Assembly (NCBI GenBank): GCA_035540755.1 | Contig: DATLGD010000158.1 | Location: forward strand, 1-13,277 | Direction: 5' to 3' | Source: DATLGD01 sp035540755 | GTDB taxonomy: Bacteria > Actinomycetota > Actinomycetes > Mycobacteriales > SCTD01 | DNA: 13,277 nt | Part shown: one piece after another, positions 7,787-12,974 of the stretch | Layout: each line of letters starts with the position of its first letter | How positions within the stretch are numbered: position 1 is the first letter of the stretch | Made by a program: the position numbers and the translations under genes | Notes under the pieces: generated by a model | What the model saw: only the letters and a program-made list of their open reading frames with translations | The model's database searches: none | What the model was told of the DNA's origin: nothing

Positions 7787-8684
7787 CGTCGTCCGCGCGG
7801 CCGGTGGAGTGCTGTGGCGCGCGGCGCGCACCGGGACGGGCGTCGAGGTCGCCGTCGTGCACCGGCCGAAGTACGACGACTGGTCGTTGCCGAAGGGCAA
7901 GCTCGACGACGGCGAGGTCGAGGTGCTCGCCGCCTGCCGGGAGGTCGAGGAGGAGACCGGGTTCACCGGGATCGTCGGGCGCTTCCTCGGCACCGGGCGC
8001 TACACGGTCACCAAGGCAGGCCGGCAGGTCCCCAAGAGCGTGGCCTGGTGGTCGATCCGGTGCACCGGCGGCGGCTTCACCCCGACCGCCGAGGTGGACG
8101 AGCTGCGCTGGCTGCGCCCGGACGACGTCCCCGCGCTGCTGAGCCGGCCTGCGGAGGCCCTGCCGCTCGAGCGCTTCACCTCCGGGCCGCCCGGTACCAG
8201 GACCCTCCTGCTGCTGCGGCACGGCAGCGCCGGGCAGCGCGAGCACTGGGACGGCGACGACGACGCGCGGCCGCTCGACGACGCGGGGCGGGCACAGGCC
8301 GAGGCCGCGGCCGCGGTGCTCCCACGCTACGGCGTGCAGCGCGTGCTGGCAGCCCCGCTCGAGCGGTGCACGGCGTCGGTGCAGCCGCTCGCCGAGCACC
8401 TCGGCGTCGCGGTGAAGCAGGACGTGGCCTTCGGCGCCGCCGGCTGGGCCGCGTCGCCGTCGACGACCCTGCAGCGGCTGTCCGCGCTCGTGGCGGACGG
8501 CCGCACGGCAGTGGTCTGCAGCCAGGGCGAGGTGCTGCCGGCCGCGGTGGCGGAGCTCGCCCGCCGCGGAGGCCTCGACCTGCCGGACACGCCGGAGGCC
8601 GCCAAGGGCAGCCTGTGGGCGCTGTCGTTCGACGAGCACGGCCGCACGGTCGACGCGCACTACACGGCGTCGCTGCTGGCCTGA
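7779..8684 (+). CDS. mutT1: MutT1-type Nudix hydrolase fused to a histidine phosphatase domain
   Basis: This 301-residue protein has two domains. The N-terminal Nudix domain carries a perfect Nudix box, G40-x5-E46-x7-R54-E55-V-x-E58-E59-x-G61-F62, and should cleave a nucleoside diphosphate-linked substrate. In mycobacterial MutT1, 8-oxo-(d)GTP and diadenosine polyphosphates are the known targets. The C-terminal domain, about 141-301, starts with the phosphohistidine motif LLLLRHG, catalytic His148. Where many histidine phosphatases have a second histidine (S-H-G), this protein reads CSQGEVL with Gln249; I recall the same Gln in mycobacterial MutT1. The GTG at 7779 lies within the ppk1 end (8-nt overlap), preceded by a weak GAGCGGGG. 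Order and overlap match ppk1-mutT1 in M. tuberculosis (Rv2984-Rv2985). A perfect hairpin follows the stop. Confidence 0.93.
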   Translation: MADVVRAAGGVLWRAARTGTGVEVAVVHRPKYDDWSLPKGKLDDGEVEVLAACREVEEETGFTGIVGRFLGTGRYTVTKAGRQVPKSVAWWSIRCTGGGFTPTAEVDELRWLRPDDVPALLSRPAEALPLERFTSGPPGTRTLLLLRHGSAGQREHWDGDDDARPLDDAGRAQAEAAAAVLPRYGVQRVLAAPLERCTASVQPLAEHLGVAVKQDVAFGAAGWAASPSTTLQRLSALVADGRTAVVCSQGEVLPAAVAELARRGGLDLPDTPEAAKGSLWALSFDEHGRTVDAHYTASLLA

Positions 8685-8686
8685 CC

Positions 8687-8714
8687 CCCCGGACGGGGCG
8701 TGTCCCGTCCGGGG
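8687..8714. terminator. Bidirectional hairpin terminator between convergent mutT1 and hup
   Basis: CCCCGGACGGG (8687-8697) and CCCGTCCGGGG (8704-8714) form a perfect 11-bp stem around a 6-nt loop. It starts 2 nt after the mutT1 stop and ends 9 nt before the HU gene stop, so it can serve both strands. There is no T-tract on either side, which is common for actinobacterial intrinsic-terminator candidates. Confidence 0.75.
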
Positions 8715-8723
8715 CGGCGGCGC

Positions 8724-9617
8724 CTACTTCTTGCTGCTGCTCTTCTTGGCGGCGCCCGAGGAGCTGCCGGACGACAGCTTCTTGGCGGCCGCCTTCTTGC
8801 TCGCGGTGCTGCTGCTGCTCGCGAGCGTCTTGGCCGCCCGGCTCTTGGTGGCCGGAGCCTTCGTCCCGGTGGTCTTGGCCCCCGTGCTCTTGCTGGCGGT
8901 GCTCTTGCTCGCCGTGCCCTTGCTCGCCGTGCCCTTGCTCGCCGTGCTTTTGCCGGCCGTGCTCTTGCTCGCGCCGCCCGAGCCGGACGACAGGGTCTTC
9001 GCGGCGGCCTTCTTGCTGGCGGAGCTGCTGCTCGAGGCCAGCGTCTTGGCAGCCTGGCTCTTGGCAGCCGGGGCCTTCTTCGCGGCGGAGCTCCGCGACG
9101 TCGTGCTGCTGCTCGCAGCGCTCTTCTTCGCCGGGCTCTTCTTCGCAGCGGTGCTGCGGCTCGAGCTCGCCGATCCGCCCCCCGCCAGCCCGGCGGTCGC
9201 CTTCGTGACCCGTCCGGCCGCCTTCACCGGCGCGGAGGCCACGTCGACCGCGGCGCGCGCGACCCGGCCGGAGGCCGCACCGGCTCCGGCTGCGGCCTTG
9301 CCCGCCGCCCGTCCCGCCGCCCTGGCCGACCCGGTCACCTTCTTGGCGCTCTCGACGACGTCCTTGAACTCCTTGCCGGGCCGGAACTTCGGCACGGCAC
9401 GCGCGGGCACCTTGACGGTCTGTCCGCTCGAGGGGTTGCGGCCGGTGCGGGCAGCGCGCTCGACGCGCTCGAAGACCCCGAACCCGGAGATGGCGACGCG
9501 CTTGCCGTCGGCCACCGCCTGCTGGATGGAGTCGACGATCGCCTCGACCGCGGTCGTCGCGGTCTCCTTGCCCCCGACCTTGTCCTTGATGGCATCGATG
9601 AGCTCGGCCTTGTTCAC
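8724..9617 (-). CDS. hupB: HU-family nucleoid protein with long repeat-built basic tail (HupB/HupS type)
   Basis: This 297-residue DNA-binding protein compacts the nucleoid. Residues 1-90 are a complete HU domain: MNKAELIDAI at the start, GFGVFERVERAARTGRNP (45-62) covering the core and arm with the intercalating Pro62, and VPKFRPGKEFK (75-85). The rest, about 96-297, is a histone H1-like tail of Lys, Ala, Ser and Thr. Within it, nine lysines lie exactly five residues apart (218 to 258, K-S/G-T-A-S type). Two 33-residue segments, 181-213 and 253-285, differ at only four positions. M. tuberculosis HupB is about 214 residues, so this tail is unusually long and Ser/Thr-rich. The start is GTG at 9617 with GGAGGG at 9625-9630 and a 7-nt spacer. 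Tail lysines and serines could be modified, as is known for mycobacterial HupB acetylation; this is inference. Confidence 0.95.
   Translation of the reverse strand: MNKAELIDAIKDKVGGKETATTAVEAIVDSIQQAVADGKRVAISGFGVFERVERAARTGRNPSSGQTVKVPARAVPKFRPGKEFKDVVESAKKVTGSARAAGRAAGKAAAGAGAASGRVARAAVDVASAPVKAAGRVTKATAGLAGGGSASSSRSTAAKKSPAKKSAASSSTTSRSSAAKKAPAAKSQAAKTLASSSSSASKKAAAKTLSSGSGGASKSTAGKSTASKGTASKGTASKSTASKSTGAKTTGTKAPATKSRAAKTLASSSSTASKKAAAKKLSSGSSSGAAKKSSSKK
8763..9077 (-). repeat. Duplicated segment within the HU tail (two copies, 216-bp offset)
   Basis: Copies at 8763-8861 and 8979-9077 encode tail residues 253-285 and 181-213, which are 29/33 identical. The DNA copies are clearly alike but diverged. 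Recombination between them would delete or add 216 bp (72 codons) in frame. Confidence 0.85.
8884..8973 (-). repeat. Six tandem 15-bp units in the HU tail
   Basis: Six units of the type GTGCTCTTGCTCGCC (plus-strand reading) start at 8884, 8899, 8914, 8929, 8944 and 8959. The two central units are identical. Each encodes one lysine-containing pentapeptide of the tail. The array lies between the two copies of the longer 99-bp repeat. A degenerate further unit may precede it at about 8869. Confidence 0.85.
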
Positions 9618-9640
9618 GACGGATCCCTCCGCTGGGCTGC

Positions 9641-9659
9641 CCGAGGCGCTCTGCCTCGG
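9641..9659 (-). other. Hairpin in the hup leader
   Basis: CCGAGGC (9641-9647) and GCCTCGG (9653-9659) form a 7-bp stem with a 5-nt loop, 23 nt before the HU start codon. With the promoter proposed at 9664-9693, it would lie at the extreme 5' end of the transcript. Confidence 0.5.
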
Positions 9660-9663
9660 CGCG

Positions 9664-9693
9664 AAGGTAAGCCTTCAGTGGCGGGCATCACAA
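9664..9693 (-). promoter_or_regulatory. hupB: Candidate hup promoter
   Basis: On the minus strand, TTGTGA (9693-9688) resembles a -35 box and TACCTT (9669-9664) fits the actinobacterial TAnnnT -10 pattern, with an 18-bp spacer. Transcription would start near 9657, giving a leader of about 40 nt that contains the GGAGGG ribosome site. Confidence 0.45.
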
Positions 9694-9783
9694 CGACCTG
9701 CGGACGGAGATCGTGCTGTGTCGCAGGCGCTTTGTGCCTTGCCGCCCTGGATCAGGACGAGCCGTGATGGAGCAGACTGCCTG

Positions 9784-9836
9784 CGCCGCAGCGTCTTCGA
9801 GTGACTGCTGCGGCGGAACCGCCTGCCAGGCAGGCG
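9784..9836 (-). terminator. Two hairpins downstream of leuD
   Basis: Just past the leuD stop, CGCCTGC/GCAGGCG (9820-9836) forms a 7-bp stem with a 3-nt loop. Next, CGCCGCAGC (9784-9792) and GCTGCGGCG (9807-9815) form a 9-bp stem with a 14-nt loop. They probably end the leuCD transcript before hup, though no T-tract follows. The rest of the leuD-hup gap (about 9694-9783) shows nothing I can assign. Confidence 0.45.
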
Positions 9837-9844
9837 CTCCGGCT

Positions 9845-10444
9845 TCAGCGACGCGCCGGGAGCACCGACGGCAGGAACGCCGCCCGCTGCTGCTCGAAAA
9901 CGGCGATGTCGGCGTCGTGCCGCAGCGTGAGGCCGATGTCGTCCAGGCCCTCCATGAGGCGCCACCGGGTGAAGTCGTCGAGCTCGAAGGCGGCGACGAC
10001 GTCCCCCGCGCGCACCTCGCGGGCGGCGAGGTCGACGGTCACCGGCGCGGCTGGGTCCTGCTCGGCCAGGGCCTGCAGCCGCTCGACGACGTCCTTGTCG
10101 AGCTGTACCGGCAGCAGGCCGCCCTTGAGGCTGTTGCTACGGAAGATGTCGGCGAACCGGGGGCTGATGACCGCCCGGAAGCCGAAGTCGGTCAGCGCCC
10201 AGACGGCGTGCTCGCGGGAGCTGCCGGTGCCGAAGTTCTCGCCGGCCACGAGCACGGACGCGCCGGCGTGCTCCGGGCGGTTGAGGACGAAGTCGGGGTC
10301 GTCGCGCCACTCGCTGAACAGCCCCGCGCCGAAGCCGGTGCGCTCGACGCGCTTCAGCCAGTCGCTCGGGATGATCTGGTCGGTGTCGACGTCGCTGCGG
10401 CGCAGCGGCACGGCGGTGCCGGTGTGGGTGGTGAAGGGCTCCAC
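9845..10444 (-). CDS. leuD: 3-isopropylmalate dehydratase, small subunit
   Basis: This 199-residue protein is the swivelling small subunit of isopropylmalate isomerase, which converts 2- to 3-isopropylmalate in leucine synthesis together with LeuC. RSDVDTDQIIPSDWLKR (16-32), VAGENFGTGSSREHAVWAL (66-84) with the substrate-loop Ser-Arg, ISPRFADIFRSNSLKGG (93-109), and the C-terminal GLDDIGLTL (166-174) are all family signatures. Length is normal. The start is GTG at 10444, 3 nt after the leuC stop, with GGAGG at 10453-10457 inside the end of leuC and an 8-nt spacer. It is co-transcribed with leuC. Confidence 0.97.
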   Translation of the reverse strand: MEPFTTHTGTAVPLRRSDVDTDQIIPSDWLKRVERTGFGAGLFSEWRDDPDFVLNRPEHAGASVLVAGENFGTGSSREHAVWALTDFGFRAVISPRFADIFRSNSLKGGLLPVQLDKDVVERLQALAEQDPAAPVTVDLAAREVRAGDVVAAFELDDFTRWRLMEGLDDIGLTLRHDADIAVFEQQRAAFLPSVLPARR

Positions 10445-10447
10445 GGG

Positions 10448-11872
10448 TCAGGCCTCCGTGCGCGTGGGGACGGGCGGGAGGTCTGCGGGTGCGGCCAGCC
10501 GCCCGACGACCGCCGTCGCGGCGGCCACCTCGGGCGAGACCAGGTGGGTCCGGCCACCGCGGCCCTGCCGGCCCTCGAAGTTGCGGTTGGACGTCGAGGC
10601 GCTGCGCTCGCCGGGGGCGAGGGTGTCGGGGTTCATGCCGAGGCACATCGAGCAGCCCGCGTTGCGCCAGTCGAAGCCCGCCGCGCGGAAGACCTCGTCG
10701 AGGCCCTCCTTCTCGGCCTGCAGCTTCACCAGCATCGACCCCGGGACGACCATGGCGCGCACGCCGTCGGCGACCTTGCGTCCGCGCACGATGCCGGCGG
10801 CGGCCCGGAGGTCCTCCATCCGCCCGTTGGTGCACGAGCCCAGGAAGACCGTGTCGACGGCGACGTCGCGCATGGGCGTGCCCGCCGCGAGGCCCATGTA
10901 CTGCAGCGCGCGCTCGGCCGCGTCGCGCTGTGCGCCCGCGGGCAGCGACTCGGGGTCCGGGACGGCGTCGCCGAGGGGCACGCCCTGGCCGGGGTTGGTG
11001 CCCCAGGTGACGAACGGCGTCACGGCGCTCGCGTCGAGCACGACCTCCTTGTCGAACTGCGCGTCGTCGTCGGTGCCCAGGCTCCTCCAGTAGGCGACGG
11101 CGTCGTCCCAGTCGGTGCCCCGCGGCGCGTGGTCGCGGCCCTTGAGGTAGGCGAACGTCGTGTCGTCAGGCGCGATCATGCCGGCGCGGGCGCCCCACTC
11201 GATCGACATGTTGCAGACCGTCATGCGCCCCTCCATGGACAGCGCCTCGATCGCCGGCCCGCGGTACTCGACGACGTGGCCCTGCCCACCGCCGGTGCCG
11301 ACCTGGGCGATGAGGGCGAGCACGAGGTCCTTGGCGGTGACACCGGGCTGGAGCTCGCCCTCGACGGTGACCGCCATGGTCCGCGGGCGCACCAGCGGCA
11401 GCGTCTGGGTGGCGAGCACGTGCTCGACCTCGCTGGTGCCGATGCCGAACGCCAGCGCCCCGAAGGCGCCGTGGGTGCTGGTGTGGCTGTCCCCGCAGAC
11501 GATCGTCATGCCTGGCTGGGTGACGCCGAGCTGCGGGCCGATGACGTGCACGATGCCCTGGCCGGCGTCGCCCATCGAGTGCAGCCGGATGCCGAACTCG
11601 GCGCAGTTGCGGCGCAGCGTGTCGACCTGGATCCGGCTCACCGGGTCCTGGATCGGGCCGACCAGAAGGTCGGTCGGGACGTTGTGGTCCTCGGTGGCGA
11701 GGGTGAGGTCGGGGCGGCGCACCGATCGCTCCGCCAGGCGGAGCCCGTCGAAGGCCTGCGGGCTGGTCACCTCGTGCACCAGGTGGAGGTCGATGAAGAC
11801 GAGGTCGGGCTCGCCCTCGGCGCGGCGGACGACGTGCGCGTCCCAGACCTTCTCGGCGAGCGTCCGGCCCAC
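10448..11872 (-). CDS. leuC: 3-isopropylmalate dehydratase, large subunit
   Basis: This 474-residue aconitase-family subunit binds a 4Fe-4S cluster and catalyses the isomerase step of leucine synthesis with LeuD. The start GRTLAEKVWDAHVV is typical of LeuC. ATEDHNVPT (59-67), GDSHTSTHGAFG (127-138) and NMSIEWGARAGMIAPDDTTF (221-240) are conserved blocks. The cluster cysteines are Cys347 in GSCTNGR and Cys407/Cys410 in AGCSMCLGMNPD; the SNRNFEGRQG block at 428-437 is intact. GTG at 11872 is chosen because GAGGAGG (11878-11884) lies 5 nt before it and it gives the usual N-terminus. The open frame continues upstream without a better start. It is divergent from the IclR-type regulator, which very probably controls it. 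Confidence 0.97.
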   Translation of the reverse strand: MGRTLAEKVWDAHVVRRAEGEPDLVFIDLHLVHEVTSPQAFDGLRLAERSVRRPDLTLATEDHNVPTDLLVGPIQDPVSRIQVDTLRRNCAEFGIRLHSMGDAGQGIVHVIGPQLGVTQPGMTIVCGDSHTSTHGAFGALAFGIGTSEVEHVLATQTLPLVRPRTMAVTVEGELQPGVTAKDLVLALIAQVGTGGGQGHVVEYRGPAIEALSMEGRMTVCNMSIEWGARAGMIAPDDTTFAYLKGRDHAPRGTDWDDAVAYWRSLGTDDDAQFDKEVVLDASAVTPFVTWGTNPGQGVPLGDAVPDPESLPAGAQRDAAERALQYMGLAAGTPMRDVAVDTVFLGSCTNGRMEDLRAAAGIVRGRKVADGVRAMVVPGSMLVKLQAEKEGLDEVFRAAGFDWRNAGCSMCLGMNPDTLAPGERSASTSNRNFEGRQGRGGRTHLVSPEVAAATAVVGRLAAPADLPPVPTRTEA

Positions 11873-11877
11873 GGGAG

Positions 11878-11884
11878 CCTCCTC
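11878..11884 (-). promoter_or_regulatory. leuC: Ribosome binding site that decides the leuC start
   Basis: GAGGAGG on the minus strand lies 5 nt upstream of the GTG at 11872. The frame stays open upstream to beyond 12000, so this site is what fixes the start. Confidence 0.8.
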
Positions 11885-11891
11885 GATGGCT

Positions 11892-11916
11892 TTGCATCTC
11901 ACCTTTTGGGATGCAA
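11892..11916. promoter_or_regulatory. Candidate IclR-type operator between leuC and iclR
   Basis: TTGCATC (11892-11898) and GATGCAA (11910-11916) are perfect 7-bp arms around an 11-bp spacer. Two further symmetric pairs lie beyond one mismatch. The AT content is high for this genome. The site is in the 54-bp gap between divergent leuC and an NdgR/LtbR-like gene. IclR relatives of this branch repress leuCD in Corynebacterium (LtbR) and bind the leuCD region in Streptomyces (NdgR/AreB). I infer that this is the shared operator. Confidence 0.7.
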
Positions 11917-11920
11917 GTAT
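11892..11920 (+). promoter_or_regulatory. Candidate promoter of the IclR gene, giving a leaderless mRNA
   Basis: TTGCAT (11892-11897), a 17-bp spacer and AAGTAT (11915-11920) form a weak sigma-70-like promoter. The expected start point is about 11927, the GTG start codon itself. There is no ribosome site before that GTG, which fits a leaderless message. The -35 box and spacer lie inside the palindrome, so binding there should block the gene's own transcription. Confidence 0.45.
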
Positions 11921-11926
11921 CACTTC

Positions 11927-12619
11927 GTGGAACACACTAGCGGAGTCGGCGTCCTGGACAAGTCCGTGTCCGTGCTGGAGGCGGTGCGCGGCGGGGCGCA
12001 CACGCTCGCCGAGCTGACCGCGGCCACCGGCCTGTCCCGTGCCACCGCCCACCGCCTGGCGGTCGCGCTCGAGGTGCACCGGCTGCTGCGCCGCGACCGG
12101 AGCGGCCGCTGGCTGCCCGGCTCCCGCCTGACGGAGCTGGCCGGCGGCCCCGCCGGCGACCCGCTGCTGGAGCGGGCCGGCCCGGTGCTGGCGCGGCTGC
12201 GCGACGTCACGGGCGAGAGCGCCCAGCTCTACCGGCGCACCGCCGCCGGCCGCGTGTGCGTCGCCGCGGCCGAGCGCCGCTCGGGCCTGCGCGACACGGT
12301 CCCCGTGGGCTCCGTGCTGCCCCTCACGGCTGGCTCGGCCGCACAGGTGCTGCTCGCCTGGACGCCGGAGGACACCGTCCTCGAGGAGGCGGCCTTCTCG
12401 GCGCGGACGCTCGCGGAGGTGCGCCGGCGCGGCTGGGCCGCATCGGTCGGCGAGCGGGAGCCCGGCGTCGCCTCGGTGTCCGCCCCGGTGCGCGGGCCCG
12501 ACGGGGCGGTCGTCGCCGCCGTCAGCGTCTCCGGCCCGATCGAGCGCCTCACCCGCTCACCCGGACGGCTGCACAGCGCGGCGGTGCTGGCCGCCGCCAC
12601 CGAGCTCGGGGCCACCTGA
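11927..12619 (+). CDS. ndgR: IclR-family transcriptional regulator (NdgR/AreB/LtbR type)
   Basis: This 230-residue regulator has an N-terminal winged helix: GVGVLDKSVSVLEAV (6-20), then a helix-turn-helix around TLAELTAATGLSRATAHRLA (26-45). The RWLPGSRLTELA linker and the IclR effector domain follow (about 80-228, with ESAQLYRRTAAGRVCVAAAE and PVGSVLPLTAGSAAQVLLAW). It lies back to back with leuCD, as do LtbR of Corynebacterium, NdgR of Streptomyces and Rv2989. Those relatives control leucine and other amino-acid genes, so this one probably responds to branched-chain amino-acid state. GTG at 11927 starts just before the conserved GVGVLDK block. No ribosome site precedes it. The symbol follows the Streptomyces name; the exact ligand is not visible. 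Confidence 0.9.
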   Translation: MEHTSGVGVLDKSVSVLEAVRGGAHTLAELTAATGLSRATAHRLAVALEVHRLLRRDRSGRWLPGSRLTELAGGPAGDPLLERAGPVLARLRDVTGESAQLYRRTAAGRVCVAAAERRSGLRDTVPVGSVLPLTAGSAAQVLLAWTPEDTVLEEAAFSARTLAEVRRRGWAASVGEREPGVASVSAPVRGPDGAVVAAVSVSGPIERLTRSPGRLHSAAVLAAATELGAT

Positions 12620-12625
12620 CCAGAT

Positions 12626-12637
12626 CGGACTAGTCCG
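12626..12637. repeat. Perfect 12-bp palindrome after the iclR gene
   Basis: CGGACTAGTCCG begins 7 nt after the IclR stop. It can fold into only a 4-bp stem with a CTAG loop, so it is weak as a terminator. It may be a protein site or chance. The rest of the gap to 12703 shows no clear promoter. Confidence 0.35.
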
Positions 12638-12703
12638 GCGGATGGTGCGAAACGGTCACGACGGGCCATGGCCTCCGGGCCGCGTCGGCGTCACCGTAGG
12701 CGC

Positions 12704-12910
12704 GTGACCTCGACCGCGCAGCTGCTCCGTCCCCTCGCACCCGTGGCCGACCTCGGCGCCCGCCGGCGCCTCGGCCAGGACGCCGTCGTCCGCGCTGCCT
12801 CGGCGCCCGTGCTGCACGTCACCGCGGAGTTCCTCGCCGCGCTCAACTGCCGAGAGATCGCCGATCTGCCGTCGGCCGCGCGGACGCTCCGGGCGGTCGG
12901 CGCCGGCTGA
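12704..12910 (+). CDS. Small hypothetical protein
   Basis: This is a 68-residue protein I do not recognise. Codons from the GTG at 12704 onward end in G or C with only about five exceptions, matching the real genes around it, so I believe it is coding. An in-frame ATG at 12668 would add 12 residues, but that stretch is rich in CGT/AGG arginine codons and has no ribosome site. A short TAGG lies 3 nt before the GTG. The sequence looks like two or three amphipathic helices, with a single cysteine in AALNCREIADLP. There is no signal peptide, membrane segment or metal-binding motif. It is on the same strand as the flanking IclR gene and the Cys/His repeat gene, and a hairpin overlaps its stop codon. 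Confidence 0.6.
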   Translation: MTSTAQLLRPLAPVADLGARRRLGQDAVVRAASAPVLHVTAEFLAALNCREIADLPSAARTLRAVGAG

Positions 12911-12959
12911 ACCGGCGTCCTGTCACACCCCCGCAGGACACTGACCGCACGACGGTCAG
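12901..12959. repeat. Three consecutive inverted repeats before the Cys/His repeat gene
   Basis: CGCCGG/CCGGCG (12901-12906, 12912-12917) has a 5-nt loop over the small gene's stop codon. GTCCTG/CAGGAC (12917-12922, 12934-12939) has an 11-nt spacer. CTGACCG/CGGTCAG (12941-12947, 12953-12959) has a 5-nt loop. The first may be a terminator. The last ends 6 nt before the ribosome site of the next gene. Confidence 0.55.
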
Positions 12960-12974
12960 CGTGATGGAGGGGCT

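Noticed and set aside
4109..7993. A 1294-codon open frame on the minus strand
   Set aside because: It spans the complement of cofC, ppk1 and part of mutT1, which have clear family motifs. Only its last 248 codons, plsC, are real. Long antisense frames are expected at this GC content.
8884..8973. Tandem 15-bp repeats considered as a CRISPR-like or regulatory iteron array
   Set aside because: The units are contiguous without spacers, keep codon frame and encode the periodic lysine tail of HU, so they are coding repeats.
9694..9783. A tRNA or small RNA gene between leuD and hup
   Set aside because: I could not fold a cloverleaf or find an independent promoter and terminator pair. Only hairpins near leuD are evident.
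8700..9804. Long plus-strand frames opposite the HU gene, rich in Leu and Ala, resembling membrane protein
   Set aside because: They are the complement of the Lys/Ala/Ser tail codons. The minus strand has a complete HU domain and a good ribosome site.
11918..11923. GATACT on the minus strand as the leuC -10 box
   Set aside because: It resembles a -10 box, but no acceptable -35 sequence lies 16-19 bp upstream, so I do not list a leuC promoter.
9713..12619. A 968-codon plus-strand frame ending in the IclR regulator
   Set aside because: The first 738 codons are antisense to leuD and leuC, whose motifs are intact. The regulator's conserved N-terminus begins at 11927.
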